Assembly (NCBI RefSeq): GCF_003732425.1
Contig: NZ_MOBX01000001.1
Location: forward strand, 87,402-151,401
Reading direction: 5' to 3'
DNA length: 64,000 nucleotides
Source: Pseudomonas fluorescens
GTDB taxonomy: Bacteria > Pseudomonadota > Gammaproteobacteria > Pseudomonadales > Pseudomonadaceae
The notes beneath the pieces are model-generated. The model had not been told where the DNA came from, ran no database searches, and saw only the letters and a program-made list of their open reading frames with translations. Below, piece after piece: positions 1 to 8,312 of this stretch. The translations under genes were made by a program, and so were the position numbers. How positions within the stretch are numbered: position 1 is the stretch's first letter; the number at the start of each line of letters is the position of its first letter.

Positions 1-295
1 GGAATTCATATCAGGATCCTCTGGTTTTTTTGGGCGCATCCAGGTGCGCCAACCCAAGGCTAGAGGCCTGTGCCGTCGAACATAAATAGAAAGAACGTAC
101 CGCCATGATTGAAAAATTTGGCTTCCCGATCAGCGAGTTAACGCGTATTCCGCGCGCGATTAGTGGCACTTTGCAAACTAATCGTCGATTATTGTGTCGA
201 TAAAAACGGGCATTGTAAGAAGGTGTTTCGCGCAGGACGCGTTTTGCTGATTTACACTGCGTACACCAAACTCATCTGTGACAAGGAAATAACCT
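1..295. other. Intergenic region upstream of mscL
   Basis: No convincing gene is visible. A short hairpin (GGCGCA / TGCGCC) lies at about 35-52 but has no downstream T-run on either strand, so it is not a good terminator. A 32-codon frame at 105-203 has an ATG but no clear ribosome site. The AAGGAA at about 283-288 is the ribosome binding site of mscL. Confidence 0.5.
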
Positions 296-709
296 ATGGG
301 CGTGCTAAATGAGTTCAAGGCCTTCGCGGTCAAGGGCAATGTGGTCGACATGGCTGTCGGTATCATCATCGGTGCAGCCTTCGGCAAAATTGTTTCATCC
401 TTTGTCGGTGATGTGATCATGCCTCCGATCGGCCTGCTGATCGGTGGAGTGGATTTCAGTGACCTGGCCATTACGCTCAAAGCTGCCCAAGGCGAGGCCC
501 CTGCGGTCATGCTGGCTTACGGCAAATTCATCCAGAGCGTGCTCGATTTCATGATCGTCGCTTTCGCTATTTTCATGGGTGTCAAAGCCATCAACCGCCT
601 GAAACGCGAAGAAGCCGTGGCGCCTACCCTGCCACCGGTGCCGACCAAGGAAGAAGAGCTGCTGGGGGAGATCCGCGATCTGCTCAAGGCCCGCAACAAT
701 CAGCCCTGA
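296..709 (+). CDS. mscL: Large-conductance mechanosensitive channel MscL
   Basis: This is the homopentameric inner-membrane channel that opens under membrane tension to release solutes during hypo-osmotic shock. The 137-residue length fits the family. The N-terminal MscL signature is present: [20 protein letters not shown] in the first membrane helix, followed by a glycine-rich stretch. A second membrane helix lies near residues 75-98, and the C-terminal tail is charged with a helical bundle ([12 protein letters not shown]). The ATG at 296 follows AAGGAA at good spacing. A strong terminator follows directly, so the gene is probably monocistronic. The neighbouring ferredoxin-NADP reductase is convergent. 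Confidence 0.97.
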   Translation: MGVLNEFKAFAVKGNVVDMAVGIIIGAAFGKIVSSFVGDVIMPPIGLLIGGVDFSDLAITLKAAQGEAPAVMLAYGKFIQSVLDFMIVAFAIFMGVKAINRLKREEAVAPTLPPVPTKEEELLGEIRDLLKARNNQP

Positions 710-728
710 ATCAACTGCAGCATGAAAC

Positions 729-755
729 AACGGCGCCTTCGGGCGCCGTTTTTTT
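729..755 (+). terminator. Rho-independent terminator of mscL
   Basis: The stem ACGGCGCC / GGCGCCGT closes on a TTCG tetraloop and is followed by a run of seven T. It ends at the stop codon of the convergent reductase gene. Confidence 0.9.
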
Positions 756-1530
756 ACCAGTAGTTTTCTACGGCCACCTGGCCCGGCCGGCGGGTGAGGC
801 TGAGGCTCATGTGCCGTTTTTTCAGCAACGCACGAGTGTCGTCGATCATCTGCGGATTGCCGCACAACATGACCCGCGAATGTTCAGGCGATAACTCCAC
901 GCCCGCGGCCCTCTCCAGCTCACCGTTTTCGATCAGTGTAGTGATGCGACCGTTCAACGCGCCGGGGTGGGCTTCACGGGTGACTGTCGGGATGAAACGC
1001 AACTTGTGTGCGTGTTCACTCAGATACTCACGTTGCGCCAGCCCGCCAATCAGCTCCTGATACGCGAGCTCCCGCGCTTCGCGCACGCTGTACACCAGAA
1101 TGATCCGTTCGAATTTTTCCCAGACCTCGAAGTCCTGCAGGATCGACAGAAAAGGCGCCACCCCGGTACCGGTGGATAACAGCCACAGATCACGGCCGTC
1201 GACGAAACGATCAAGGGTCAGATAGCCGAACGCCTGGCGATCCACCAGCAAGGTATCGCCGATCTGCAGTCGGCTCAGCTCGCTGGTGAACTCGCCACCC
1301 GGCACCACGATGGAGAAGAACTCCAGAAACTCGTCAAAGGGTGACGAAACCATAGAATAGGCGCGCCACACGGTGCTGCCGTCGGCCTTGGTCACGCCGA
1401 GCCGGGCGAATTGCCCTGCCCGGAAACGAAAACCGGCATCACGACTGGTGCGCAAGGTGAACAGGCTCGGGGTCAAGGGCTGCACGTCGAGCAAGGTCTG
1501 AGCGGTAAACTTCTCTGCACTGGCGGTCAT
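754..1530 (-). CDS. fprB: Ferredoxin--NADP(+) reductase (FprB-like)
   Basis: A 258-residue FAD flavoenzyme that exchanges electrons between NADPH and ferredoxin or flavodoxin in the cytosol. The FAD-binding motif RAYSMVSS appears near residue 56, the NADP-domain motif LLSTGTGVAPF near 113-123, and VMLCGNPQMI near 225. The chain ends in a Tyr-Trp pair after VAVENYW. The length matches the bacterial subclass I Fpr family. I chose the ATG at 1530 (MTASAEKF); a frame opening at 1641 adds an unconserved leader. The position beside mscL and a LuxR gene suggests the FprB paralogue rather than FprA, but that is inference. Confidence 0.9.
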   Translation of the reverse strand: MTASAEKFTAQTLLDVQPLTPSLFTLRTSRDAGFRFRAGQFARLGVTKADGSTVWRAYSMVSSPFDEFLEFFSIVVPGGEFTSELSRLQIGDTLLVDRQAFGYLTLDRFVDGRDLWLLSTGTGVAPFLSILQDFEVWEKFERIILVYSVREARELAYQELIGGLAQREYLSEHAHKLRFIPTVTREAHPGALNGRITTLIENGELERAAGVELSPEHSRVMLCGNPQMIDDTRALLKKRHMSLSLTRRPGQVAVENYW

Positions 1531-1753
1531 GGGGCACTCCGTTGAACGATTAACAGCAGTGTCCCGCAAACCTGCACGCTTAAACACTGATGATTGGTAA
1601 TGGCTTTCATCAACGCACGCTGCGATAAAAATCACCCTCATTTAAAGCGTACAAAGCACAGCCAAACTAAGCTTCAGGATGGTAACGTTATCACTTAGAT
1701 GCCCTTATATCCTCATCATCGACTGTCGAGAGTAAAAAAAAATCAGCGTTTTC

Positions 1754-1769
1754 GTAGGAAACGTCCTAC
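1754..1769. promoter_or_regulatory. Palindrome upstream of the LuxR gene
   Basis: A perfect inverted repeat, GTAGGA-AACG-TCCTAC, lies 66 bp before the LuxR start codon, just after an A-run. It has the size of a regulator site but lacks the CT..AG pattern of classical lux boxes. The bound protein is unknown. Confidence 0.45.
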
Positions 1770-1835
1770 AATCCGACGCGTGCCGGATTTTTGGATCCAT
1801 TCGGCAGACCCGGCAATAGCAATGGAGAGTTTGTA

Positions 1836-2546
1836 ATGGAAACATGGAAGGAGTCACAGTTGAAGCAACTGACTTTCGCCAAGGGAATAGATTCGGCCTA
1901 TCCGATCTTACTGAGATTTGCCGAGAATCTCGGGTTTAACTTTTGCGAAATTTCAGTCACTTCACCCCGCCGGGAGATTCATCTTAACAACCAGCAAATC
2001 AACAACTATCCTGAAGAATGGAATCAACAATATGCACAAAAAAATTTCAGAAACATTGACCCGGTAATAGCACACTGCAATCACTCAATGTTACCGATCG
2101 TATGGAATGAGTCGGTCTTTGCCAAGACGCCGCAATTATGGGAAGCACTGAAGGAACATAAACTTCAACACGGCTGGTCCCAGGCGTTCCATCATGAAGA
2201 AAGTGGCTTGTGCAGCATCATCAGCCTCGCCCGAAAGCACTGCCCGATCAGTCCTCTCGAGTTGTATGAGCATTTTGGCTATATGTTCTACGCCACCAGC
2301 CACTTGAGCGAACTGTTCGCCAAGGCTTTGCCCGCTCAGCCAGCCAAAGCCCAACCGCATCTTTCCCCCCGGGAACTGGAGGTTCTGCAATTTTCCGCCA
2401 GTGGCAAAACGGCTTATGAGATTTCGAGAATTCTCAGCTTGAGCGAACGCACCGTGAACTACCACGTGCAGAACGTGATCGAGAAGCTCAACGTCTGCAA
2501 CAAGATTTCTGCTGTTATCGCGGCCGCCAGAGCGGGAATCATCTGA
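1836..2546 (+). CDS. LuxR-family AHL-type transcriptional regulator (LuxR solo)
   Basis: A 236-residue regulator with an N-terminal autoinducer-binding domain (about residues 20-165) and a C-terminal GerE helix-turn-helix (about 173-232). All nine residues that are near-invariant in TraR-type receptors are present: W62, Y66, D75, P76, W90 and G113 in the ligand pocket, and E180, L184 and G190 in the DNA-binding domain. This argues for real acyl-homoserine-lactone sensing. No luxI-type synthase lies in the window, so it behaves as an orphan receptor here. The ATG at 1836 follows GGAGAG; an in-frame start at 1791 lacks a ribosome site. The signal and targets are unknown. Confidence 0.88.
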   Translation: METWKESQLKQLTFAKGIDSAYPILLRFAENLGFNFCEISVTSPRREIHLNNQQINNYPEEWNQQYAQKNFRNIDPVIAHCNHSMLPIVWNESVFAKTPQLWEALKEHKLQHGWSQAFHHEESGLCSIISLARKHCPISPLELYEHFGYMFYATSHLSELFAKALPAQPAKAQPHLSPRELEVLQFSASGKTAYEISRILSLSERTVNYHVQNVIEKLNVCNKISAVIAAARAGII

Positions 2547-2718
2547 ATGCAGGCATTCTCCCGGAATAAAACTTGCGGGTGTTCCCGCAGAAAAAAAAGT
2601 ACCATTTGTGCCCTTCCTGAGTGATGACGCAAACCGCTTGCGTCGTAGTTCACTTGGTCGGGTTCCGCCGCAACACCCTGGCTGCGGGACACCTGTTGAT
2701 TACCTGAGTCCCCGCCCC

Positions 2719-3843
2719 ATGCCTTTGCTCGATACGCCCTTCGCCCAACTCGACTTGATCCGCCAGCCTGAACAGCAGAATGAACCGCTGCAGGCGTTCG
2801 ATGCCGCTGACGAATATTTGCTCAATCATCTGGCAGCGCAGCACCCGACGGCTGACACGCGGGTCCTGGTGCTCAACGACAGCTTCGGCGCGCTGGCTGC
2901 CAGCCTGCTCGGCAAGGTTTCGGTCTGCAGCAGTGGTGATTCGTTTCTGGGCTTTCAAGGGCTGGAAAAAAACCTGCTGCGCAACGGCCAGGCATTCGAT
3001 GCGATCCGTGGTATCCCGGCCAGTGAGCCTTTGCTCGGGCCGTTCGATCGGGTATTGATCCGCGTACCGAAAACCCTGGCTTTGCTGGAAGAACAACTGA
3101 TTCGCCTGCAAGGGCAACTCGCGCCCGGCGCTGAAGTGGTCGCAGCGGCGATGGTCAAACACCTGCCTCGCGCGGCGGGTGATTTGCTGGAACGCTACAT
3201 AGGTCCTGTACAAGCCTCGCTGGCGGTGAAAAAGGCCCGTCTGTTGATTGCCACCCCTGAGCCGAAAGCGCCGGCAGTGTCGCCCTACCCGTCCCGTTAT
3301 CGCCTCGACACACCTGCCATCGAGTTGCTCAACCACGCCAACGTGTTCTGCCGCGAAGGCCTGGACATCGGCACCCGCGCCTTTCTCCCGCATTTACCAA
3401 AGAACCTTGGCAGCGCTCGCGTGGCCGACCTCGGTTGCGGCAACGGGGTGCTGGCCATTGCCAGCGCGCTGCAGAACCCCGACGCGCATTACACGCTGGT
3501 CGATGAATCGTTCATGGCCGTGCAGTCGGCCGCCGAGAACTGGCGTGCCGCGCTCGGTGATCGCGACGTGATCGTGCGTGCCGGTGATGGCCTGGCCGGT
3601 CAAGAGCCGCAATCTCTGGACGTGGTGTTGTGCAATCCGCCGTTCCATCAGCAGCAGGTAGTCGGTGATTTCCTCGCCTGGCGCATGTTCCAGCAAGCCC
3701 GCGAGGCGCTGGTGGTGGGCGGCGCGTTGTACATCGTCGGCAACCGCCATCTGGGCTACCACAGCAAACTGGCGCGGTTGTTCCGTGGCGTCGAGCAAGT
3801 GGCCGCCACGCCGAAATTCGTGATCCTCAAAGCACGCAAGTAA
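2719..3843 (+). CDS. rlmG: 23S rRNA (guanine(1835)-N(2))-methyltransferase RlmG
   Basis: A 374-residue S-adenosylmethionine-dependent enzyme that methylates G1835 of 23S rRNA. The N-terminal half is a catalytically inactive methyltransferase-like domain. The C-terminal half carries the SAM motif VADLGCGNGVLAI near residue 235 and the catalytic NPPFH motif near 310. The length agrees with E. coli RlmG (about 378). I chose the ATG at 2719 (MPLLDTPFAQ), which matches the conserved N-terminus, over an upstream frame at 2608. It stands alone, followed by the shared hairpin with the convergent cio operon. Confidence 0.94.
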   Translation: MPLLDTPFAQLDLIRQPEQQNEPLQAFDAADEYLLNHLAAQHPTADTRVLVLNDSFGALAASLLGKVSVCSSGDSFLGFQGLEKNLLRNGQAFDAIRGIPASEPLLGPFDRVLIRVPKTLALLEEQLIRLQGQLAPGAEVVAAAMVKHLPRAAGDLLERYIGPVQASLAVKKARLLIATPEPKAPAVSPYPSRYRLDTPAIELLNHANVFCREGLDIGTRAFLPHLPKNLGSARVADLGCGNGVLAIASALQNPDAHYTLVDESFMAVQSAAENWRAALGDRDVIVRAGDGLAGQEPQSLDVVLCNPPFHQQQVVGDFLAWRMFQQAREALVVGGALYIVGNRHLGYHSKLARLFRGVEQVAATPKFVILKARK

Positions 3844-3852
3844 ACCGTCAGG

Positions 3853-3880
3853 CAAAAAAAACCCTCCGCAAGGAGGGTTG
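3853..3880 (-). terminator. Terminator of the cioAB operon
   Basis: The hairpin AACCCTCC-GCAA-GGAGGGTT is followed on the minus strand by a run of eight T, which makes it a strong terminator for the oxidase operon. The plus-strand side has no T-run, so it serves rlmG poorly. Confidence 0.85.
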
Positions 3881-3915
3881 CAAAACCGTACCCGAAGGCG
3901 CCGGGACGGGATGAT

Positions 3916-4083
3916 TCAGTGTGTGGTCAAGCCTGCCGCATTCATGAACATACGCATCAGGCTGGCAGCGATAAACAGTACGCCAACGCTACCGACCCAG
4001 ATCAACGCCAGCCAGCCGAGCCGCTGCCACAGCGGTTTTTTTTCGGCCTCTTCAATGTCGTGCAGGGAATGTTTGCCGGTCAT
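3916..4083 (-). CDS. DUF2474 small membrane protein of the cyanide-insensitive oxidase operon
   Basis: A 55-residue peptide with one predicted membrane span (LGWLALIWVGSVGVLFIAAS) after a charged N-terminus. Small single-span proteins often follow bd-oxidase subunit II genes and help stabilise the complex, as CydX does; DUF2474 is the family usually seen after cioB. A role as accessory subunit is therefore inference from position. I chose the ATG at 4083 because GGAGG lies 8 nt upstream; the in-frame ATG at 4098 has no ribosome site. It is the last gene of the operon, 57 bp after cioB. Confidence 0.8.
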   Translation of the reverse strand: MTGKHSLHDIEEAEKKPLWQRLGWLALIWVGSVGVLFIAASLMRMFMNAAGLTTH

Positions 4084-4140
4084 TGCTTCATCCTCCATTT
4101 GAGGGAGATGGCGCTGCGGGCAGCGCCATCGTGATCACGA

Positions 4141-5148
4141 CTAGTGATAACCGTCTTCATGGGTGACCTTGCCGCGGAACACGTAGTAGCTCCAGAAGGT
4201 GTAACCCAGGATGAACGGGATGATGAACAGCGTGCCCACCAGCATGAAGCCCTGACTTTGCGGCGGTGCGGCGGCGTCCCAGATCGAAATCGACGGCGGC
4301 ACGATGTTCGGCCACAGGCTGATGCCCAGGCCGCTGTAGCCAAGGAAGATCAGCACCAGGGTCAGCAGGAACGGCATGTAGTTGGCGTTGCGCGCCACGG
4401 CACGGATCAGACCGTACATCGTCACCAGCACCAGAATCGGCACCGGCATGAACCAGAACAGGTTCGGCATGCTGAACCAGCGGGTTGCAATATCCGGATG
4501 AGCCAGCGGCGTCCAGATACTGACAATACCGATCACGGCGAGCAGCACGAAAGCCAGTGGCCGTGCCAGATCATGCATCTGCTCCTGAAGCTTGCCTTCG
4601 GTTTTCATGATCAGCCAGGTGCAGCCGAGCAAGGCATAGGCCACGACCAATGCGGCACCGCAGAACATCGTGAACGGCGTCAGCCAATCCAGTGAGCCGC
4701 CGGCGAACTGGCGATTGACCACCGGCAGGCCATCGATGAACGCCCCCAGCGCCACGCCCTGGAAGAAGGTTGCCGCGACCGAACCGCCGATGAACGCCTT
4801 GTCCCACAGATGACGTTTGTCGTCCTTGGCCTTGAAGCGGAACTCGAAAGCCACGCCGCGGAAGATCAAGCCGATCAGCATGAAAATCAGCGGCAGGTAC
4901 AGCGCCGACAACACCACCGAATAAGCCAGCGGGAACGCGCCGAACAACGCTGCGCCCCCCAGCACCAACCAGGTTTCGTTGCCGTCCCAGACCGGGGCGA
5001 CGGTGTTCATCATCACGTCACGGTCGACTTTGCCGGGGATGAACGGGAAAAGAATCCCGATGCCCAGATCGAAGCCGTCCATGACCACGTACATCATGAT
5101 GCCGAAGATGATGATCACGGCCCAGATCAGCGGAAGATCAATACCCAT
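4141..5148 (-). CDS. cioB: Cyanide-insensitive terminal oxidase, subunit II (CioB)
   Basis: A 335-residue integral inner-membrane protein, subunit II of the cytochrome bd-type quinol oxidase. The N-terminus (LPLIWAVIIIFGIMMYVVMD, then GFDLGIG) is the CydB signature, and the WDGNETWLV motif near residue 55 is conserved. About eight hydrophobic spans are visible. The length equals that of Pseudomonas CioB (335). It starts 3 bp after the cioA stop codon, so the two are translationally coupled. It supports quinol oxidation at low oxygen and in the presence of cyanide. Confidence 0.95.
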   Translation of the reverse strand: MGIDLPLIWAVIIIFGIMMYVVMDGFDLGIGILFPFIPGKVDRDVMMNTVAPVWDGNETWLVLGGAALFGAFPLAYSVVLSALYLPLIFMLIGLIFRGVAFEFRFKAKDDKRHLWDKAFIGGSVAATFFQGVALGAFIDGLPVVNRQFAGGSLDWLTPFTMFCGAALVVAYALLGCTWLIMKTEGKLQEQMHDLARPLAFVLLAVIGIVSIWTPLAHPDIATRWFSMPNLFWFMPVPILVLVTMYGLIRAVARNANYMPFLLTLVLIFLGYSGLGISLWPNIVPPSISIWDAAAPPQSQGFMLVGTLFIIPFILGYTFWSYYVFRGKVTHEDGYH

Positions 5149-5151
5149 GGC

Positions 5152-6594
5152 TCAATTCTCCTTGGTCAGGCTGGGGGTGTCGTGATCGGCATCGGCCGAA
5201 TCGTCGGCGGCGGACAGCGGACGCGCCGGTGTGCGCTGTTTGCCAGGACCACCGTCCGGCGTCTCGGCGCCTTCGCTGATCTTCGGCCCCTTGCGCACCA
5301 GGCGCATCATGTAGCCGAGACCTGCGCCGAACAGGGCGAAATACACCACCACAAACATGATCAGCGTGATGCTCATCTGCATGAAGCTGTGGTTGGAAGA
5401 GGCGTCTGCGGTGCGCATCAAGCCGTAAACCACCCACGGCTGACGACCGATTTCCGTGGTGAACCAGCCAGCGAGGATCGCGATCAGACCGGACGGCCCC
5501 ATCCACAACGCCAGATAAAGGAACGGACGTGAGGTATAGAGGCTGTCACGCTTGCGCAGCCACAGGCTCCACAAACCGGTGAAGATCATCAGGAAACCGA
5601 GGCCGACCATGATCCGGAACGACCAGAACACAATGGTCGAATTCGGCCGGTCTTCCGGCGGGAATTCCTTGAGCGCCGGGACCTGTTTATCCAGCGAGTG
5701 AGTCAGGATCAGGCTGCCGAGGTACGGGATCTCCACGGCGAACTTGGTTTTCTCTTCTTTCATGTCCGGCCAGCCGAACAGGATCAGCGGCGTCGCTTCG
5801 TCGCCTTTGTTTTCCCAGTGACCTTCGATCGCGGCGATTTTCGCCGGCTGATGCTTGAGGGTGTTGAGACCATGGAAGTCGCCGATGACGGCCTGGATCG
5901 GTGCGACGATCAACGCCATCCACATCGCCATCGACAGCATGGTGCGGATCGCCGGGTTGTCCTTGCCGCGCAGCAAGTGCCAGGCCGCCGAAGAACCGAC
6001 AAAGAATGCGGTGGCGACGAACGCTGCCGTCGCCATGTGCATCAGGCGATACGGGAATGAAGGGTTGAAGATGATTGCCAGCCAGTCGGTAGGGATGACT
6101 TGACCGTTGACGATCTCGAAGCCCTGCGGGGTCTGCATCCAGCTGTTGGAAGCGAGAATCCAGAACGTCGAAATCAGCGTACCGATCGCCACCATGACAG
6201 TGGAAAAGAAGTGCAGTCCGCGCCCGACCTTGTTCCAGCCAAACAGCATCACGCCGAGGAAACCGGCCTCGAGGAAAAATGCCGTAAGCACTTCATAGGT
6301 CAGCAACGGCCCGGTGACGGCGCCGGCGAAGTCCGAGAAACGACTCCAGTTGGTGCCGAACTGGTACGCCATGACCAGCCCCGAGACCACGCCCATGCCG
6401 AAGTTGACGGCAAAGATCTTCGACCAGAAATGGTAAAGGTCACGGTAGGTGTCGTTATGGGTTTTCAGCCACAAGCCTTCGAGCACCGCGAGGTAACTCG
6501 CCAGGCCGATGGTGATGGCCGGGAACAGGATGTGGAACGAGATGGTGAACGCGAACTGAATTCGGGCGAGATCGAGTGCCTCTAAACCGAACAT
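5152..6594 (-). CDS. cioA: Cyanide-insensitive terminal oxidase, subunit I (CioA)
   Basis: A 480-residue haem-bearing subunit I of the bd-type quinol oxidase. His21 within QFAFTISFHILFPA fits the haem b595 ligand, and the strongly conserved block GWFTTEIGRQPWVVYGLMRT lies near residues 385-405. The short quinol-binding loop and the length (P. aeruginosa CioA is about 488) indicate the CIO subfamily rather than the long-loop E. coli CydA. First gene of a cioA-cioB-DUF2474 operon. The ATG at 6594 follows AGAGGA. An ANR/FNR box lies 165 bp upstream, so oxygen-dependent control is likely. Confidence 0.95.
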   Translation of the reverse strand: MFGLEALDLARIQFAFTISFHILFPAITIGLASYLAVLEGLWLKTHNDTYRDLYHFWSKIFAVNFGMGVVSGLVMAYQFGTNWSRFSDFAGAVTGPLLTYEVLTAFFLEAGFLGVMLFGWNKVGRGLHFFSTVMVAIGTLISTFWILASNSWMQTPQGFEIVNGQVIPTDWLAIIFNPSFPYRLMHMATAAFVATAFFVGSSAAWHLLRGKDNPAIRTMLSMAMWMALIVAPIQAVIGDFHGLNTLKHQPAKIAAIEGHWENKGDEATPLILFGWPDMKEEKTKFAVEIPYLGSLILTHSLDKQVPALKEFPPEDRPNSTIVFWSFRIMVGLGFLMIFTGLWSLWLRKRDSLYTSRPFLYLALWMGPSGLIAILAGWFTTEIGRQPWVVYGLMRTADASSNHSFMQMSITLIMFVVVYFALFGAGLGYMMRLVRKGPKISEGAETPDGGPGKQRTPARPLSAADDSADADHDTPSLTKEN

Positions 6595-6758
6595 AAGTCT
6601 TCCTCTGTCAGGTAATACCGGCGTCTGGGCTTGTGGCCCCTGCGCCTACTGCCCCCACGGATATGGAGTGCGGCGAATTCTGATTCGTTCTTTTTAAACA
6701 ACCATCGCAACGCAGGGAGTCTGGCCAACGGGCCACCAGAGCATCGCCCGGGAGGGTT

Positions 6759-6772
6759 TTGATCTGGATCAA
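6759..6772. promoter_or_regulatory. ANR/FNR box in the cioA-MFS divergent region
   Basis: TTGATCTGGATCAA is a perfect match to the FNR/ANR consensus TTGAT-N4-ATCAA. It lies 165 bp upstream of cioA and 218 bp upstream of the divergent MFS gene. ANR is known to repress cioAB in P. aeruginosa under low oxygen, so cioA is the likelier target. Confidence 0.85.
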
Positions 6773-6989
6773 GCAACGTTGAAAGAGTAGTCCCATTTCC
6801 GACGAAGAACTGCGTGGTCGTTTGCCGCGTGACAAGTTGCCTCATCGGCGTGGCAATGCTCTGCAATGGATTTCTTGCGGCGAGCTTGAGGAAATCGATG
6901 TCTGGCTAACTAAATTTTTCGTCTTAGCAACTTCCTGTTACAGACTGGTGATAACCTCGCGGTTCCCCTCGAGCCAGACCTGCCTTCAG

Positions 6990-8228
6990 ATGCCCAGCCA
7001 AGAGCCCCTGCTGTTACGTCACCATCGTCCGTTTCTCGCTTTCTGGTTCGCGCGGATTTTCACCGCCAGCGGCTTTCAGATGCTCACCGTGGCAATTGGC
7101 TGGAACCTCTACCAATTGACCGGCAACGTTCTCGATCTGGGGCTGGTCGGCCTGGTCGAATTCGCCCCGCGAGTGCTGTTCATGTTGCACACCGGGCATG
7201 TCGCCGACCGCTATGACCGACGCAAAGTCGCCGCGATCTGTCAGTCGCTGCAGGCGTTGATCGCCCTGGCGCTGGCCATCGGCAGCGCCACCGATCACGT
7301 CACCCGCGAGATGATCTTCATCCTCGCCTTCCTGCTCGGCGCGGCGCGTTCGTTCGAGATGCCGACCACTCAGGCACTGCTGCCGAGCATCGTGCCCAGT
7401 GCGCTATTCCCTCGGGCAGTGGCAGCGGCACAATCGGCGCAGCAGTCGGCAACCATCGTCGCCCCGGCGCTGGGCGGTTTGCTCTACGCGTTCGGCAGCG
7501 TCTGGGTGTATGGCCCGACCGTGCTGCTGTATGTCATTGCCTGCACCTTGATGCTCAACCTGCCCGCGCGGCAAACGCCGCTAAACAAAGGCAAAGCGAC
7601 GCTGGATTCGTTGCTGGCGGGAATTCGCTTCATTCGCAGCCGCCCGGACATCCTCGGGGCGATTTCGCTGGATTTGTTCGCGGTACTGCTCGGCGGGGCC
7701 ACGGCGTTGCTGCCGGTATTCGCCAAGGACATCCTGCTGACCGGACCGTGGGGCCTCGGCCTGCTGCGCTCGGCACCGGCAGTCGGCGCACTGGGAATGT
7801 CGCTGTTCCTCGCGCGATTTGCCGTGGAGCGCAACGTTGGCCGGGTAATGTTCACGGCGGTCGGGGTATTCGGCGTCGCCACCATCGCCTTCGGCCTGTC
7901 GACTTCGTTCTGGTTTTCGCTGGCGGTGTTGGTGGTGCTTGGCGCAGCGGACATGATCAGCATGGTCATCCGTGCCTCCTTCGTACAACTGGAAACCCCG
8001 GACGAAATGCGCGGCCGGGTCAGCGCGGTGAACGGGCTGTTTATCGGTGCTTCGAATCAACTCGGCGAATTCGAATCCGGCCTCACCGCCCACTGGTTCG
8101 GCACCGTGCCAGCGGTGGTCATGGGTGGGATCGGCACGCTGGTGGTGACGGGGACGTGGATCAAGTTGTTCCCGACACTGGCGAACCGGGACCGGATGCA
8201 TGTGCCGGCGGAAGAGGCGAAGGTCTGA
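6990..8228 (+). CDS. MFS transporter, enterobactin-exporter (EntS)-like
   Basis: A 412-residue major facilitator protein with twelve hydrophobic stretches. The motif DRYDRRKVAAICQ near residue 73 is the cytoplasmic loop 2-3 signature, and RPFLAFWFARIFTASGFQML is typical of the MFS_3 group that includes EntS. The substrate cannot be told from sequence. The ATG at 6990 (MPSQEPLLLRHH) opens the conserved region; the frame continues upstream to 6822 with non-conserved residues through the cioA promoter, so I reject the longer form. It stands alone, divergent from cioA. Confidence 0.85.
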   Translation: MPSQEPLLLRHHRPFLAFWFARIFTASGFQMLTVAIGWNLYQLTGNVLDLGLVGLVEFAPRVLFMLHTGHVADRYDRRKVAAICQSLQALIALALAIGSATDHVTREMIFILAFLLGAARSFEMPTTQALLPSIVPSALFPRAVAAAQSAQQSATIVAPALGGLLYAFGSVWVYGPTVLLYVIACTLMLNLPARQTPLNKGKATLDSLLAGIRFIRSRPDILGAISLDLFAVLLGGATALLPVFAKDILLTGPWGLGLLRSAPAVGALGMSLFLARFAVERNVGRVMFTAVGVFGVATIAFGLSTSFWFSLAVLVVLGAADMISMVIRASFVQLETPDEMRGRVSAVNGLFIGASNQLGEFESGLTAHWFGTVPAVVMGGIGTLVVTGTWIKLFPTLANRDRMHVPAEEAKV

Positions 8229-8258
8229 CAACCTCCAAAGCACAAGACGACTAAAAAT

Positions 8259-8280
8259 GTGCGGTACATAGTTACCGCAC
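8259..8280. promoter_or_regulatory. First palindrome upstream of higBA
   Basis: Perfect 8-bp arms GTGCGGTA and TACCGCAC are separated by CATAGT. It lies 32 bp before the higB start and ends 1 bp before the second palindrome. It may be an operator, or may end the MFS transcript, though it lacks a T-run. Confidence 0.5.
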
Positions 8281-8281
8281 T

Positions 8282-8306
8282 GAGTGTAATGTATCGCCTT
8301 ACACTC
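8282..8306. promoter_or_regulatory. Second palindrome upstream of higBA, likely HigA operator
   Basis: Perfect 8-bp arms GAGTGTAA and TTACACTC are separated by 9 bp and end 6 bp before the higB start codon. Antitoxin autorepression through such palindromes is standard for type II modules; HigA as the binding protein is inference. Confidence 0.6.
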
Positions 8307-8312
8307 GAACCC

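Noticed and set aside
35..52. Hairpin GGCGCA/TGCGCC as terminator of a gene left of the window
   Set aside because: No T-run follows on either strand.
105..203. A 32-codon frame upstream of mscL
   Set aside because: No clear ribosome site and no family resemblance; it lies in the likely mscL promoter region.
2574..2592. TGCGGG/CCCGCA hairpin after the LuxR gene as a terminator
   Set aside because: On the plus strand it is followed by an A-run, not T; no minus-strand gene needs a terminator here.
4810..5532. Long plus-strand frame across cioB-cioA
   Set aside because: It lies opposite the oxidase genes and has the His/Gln/Arg-rich composition of an antisense frame in GC-rich DNA.
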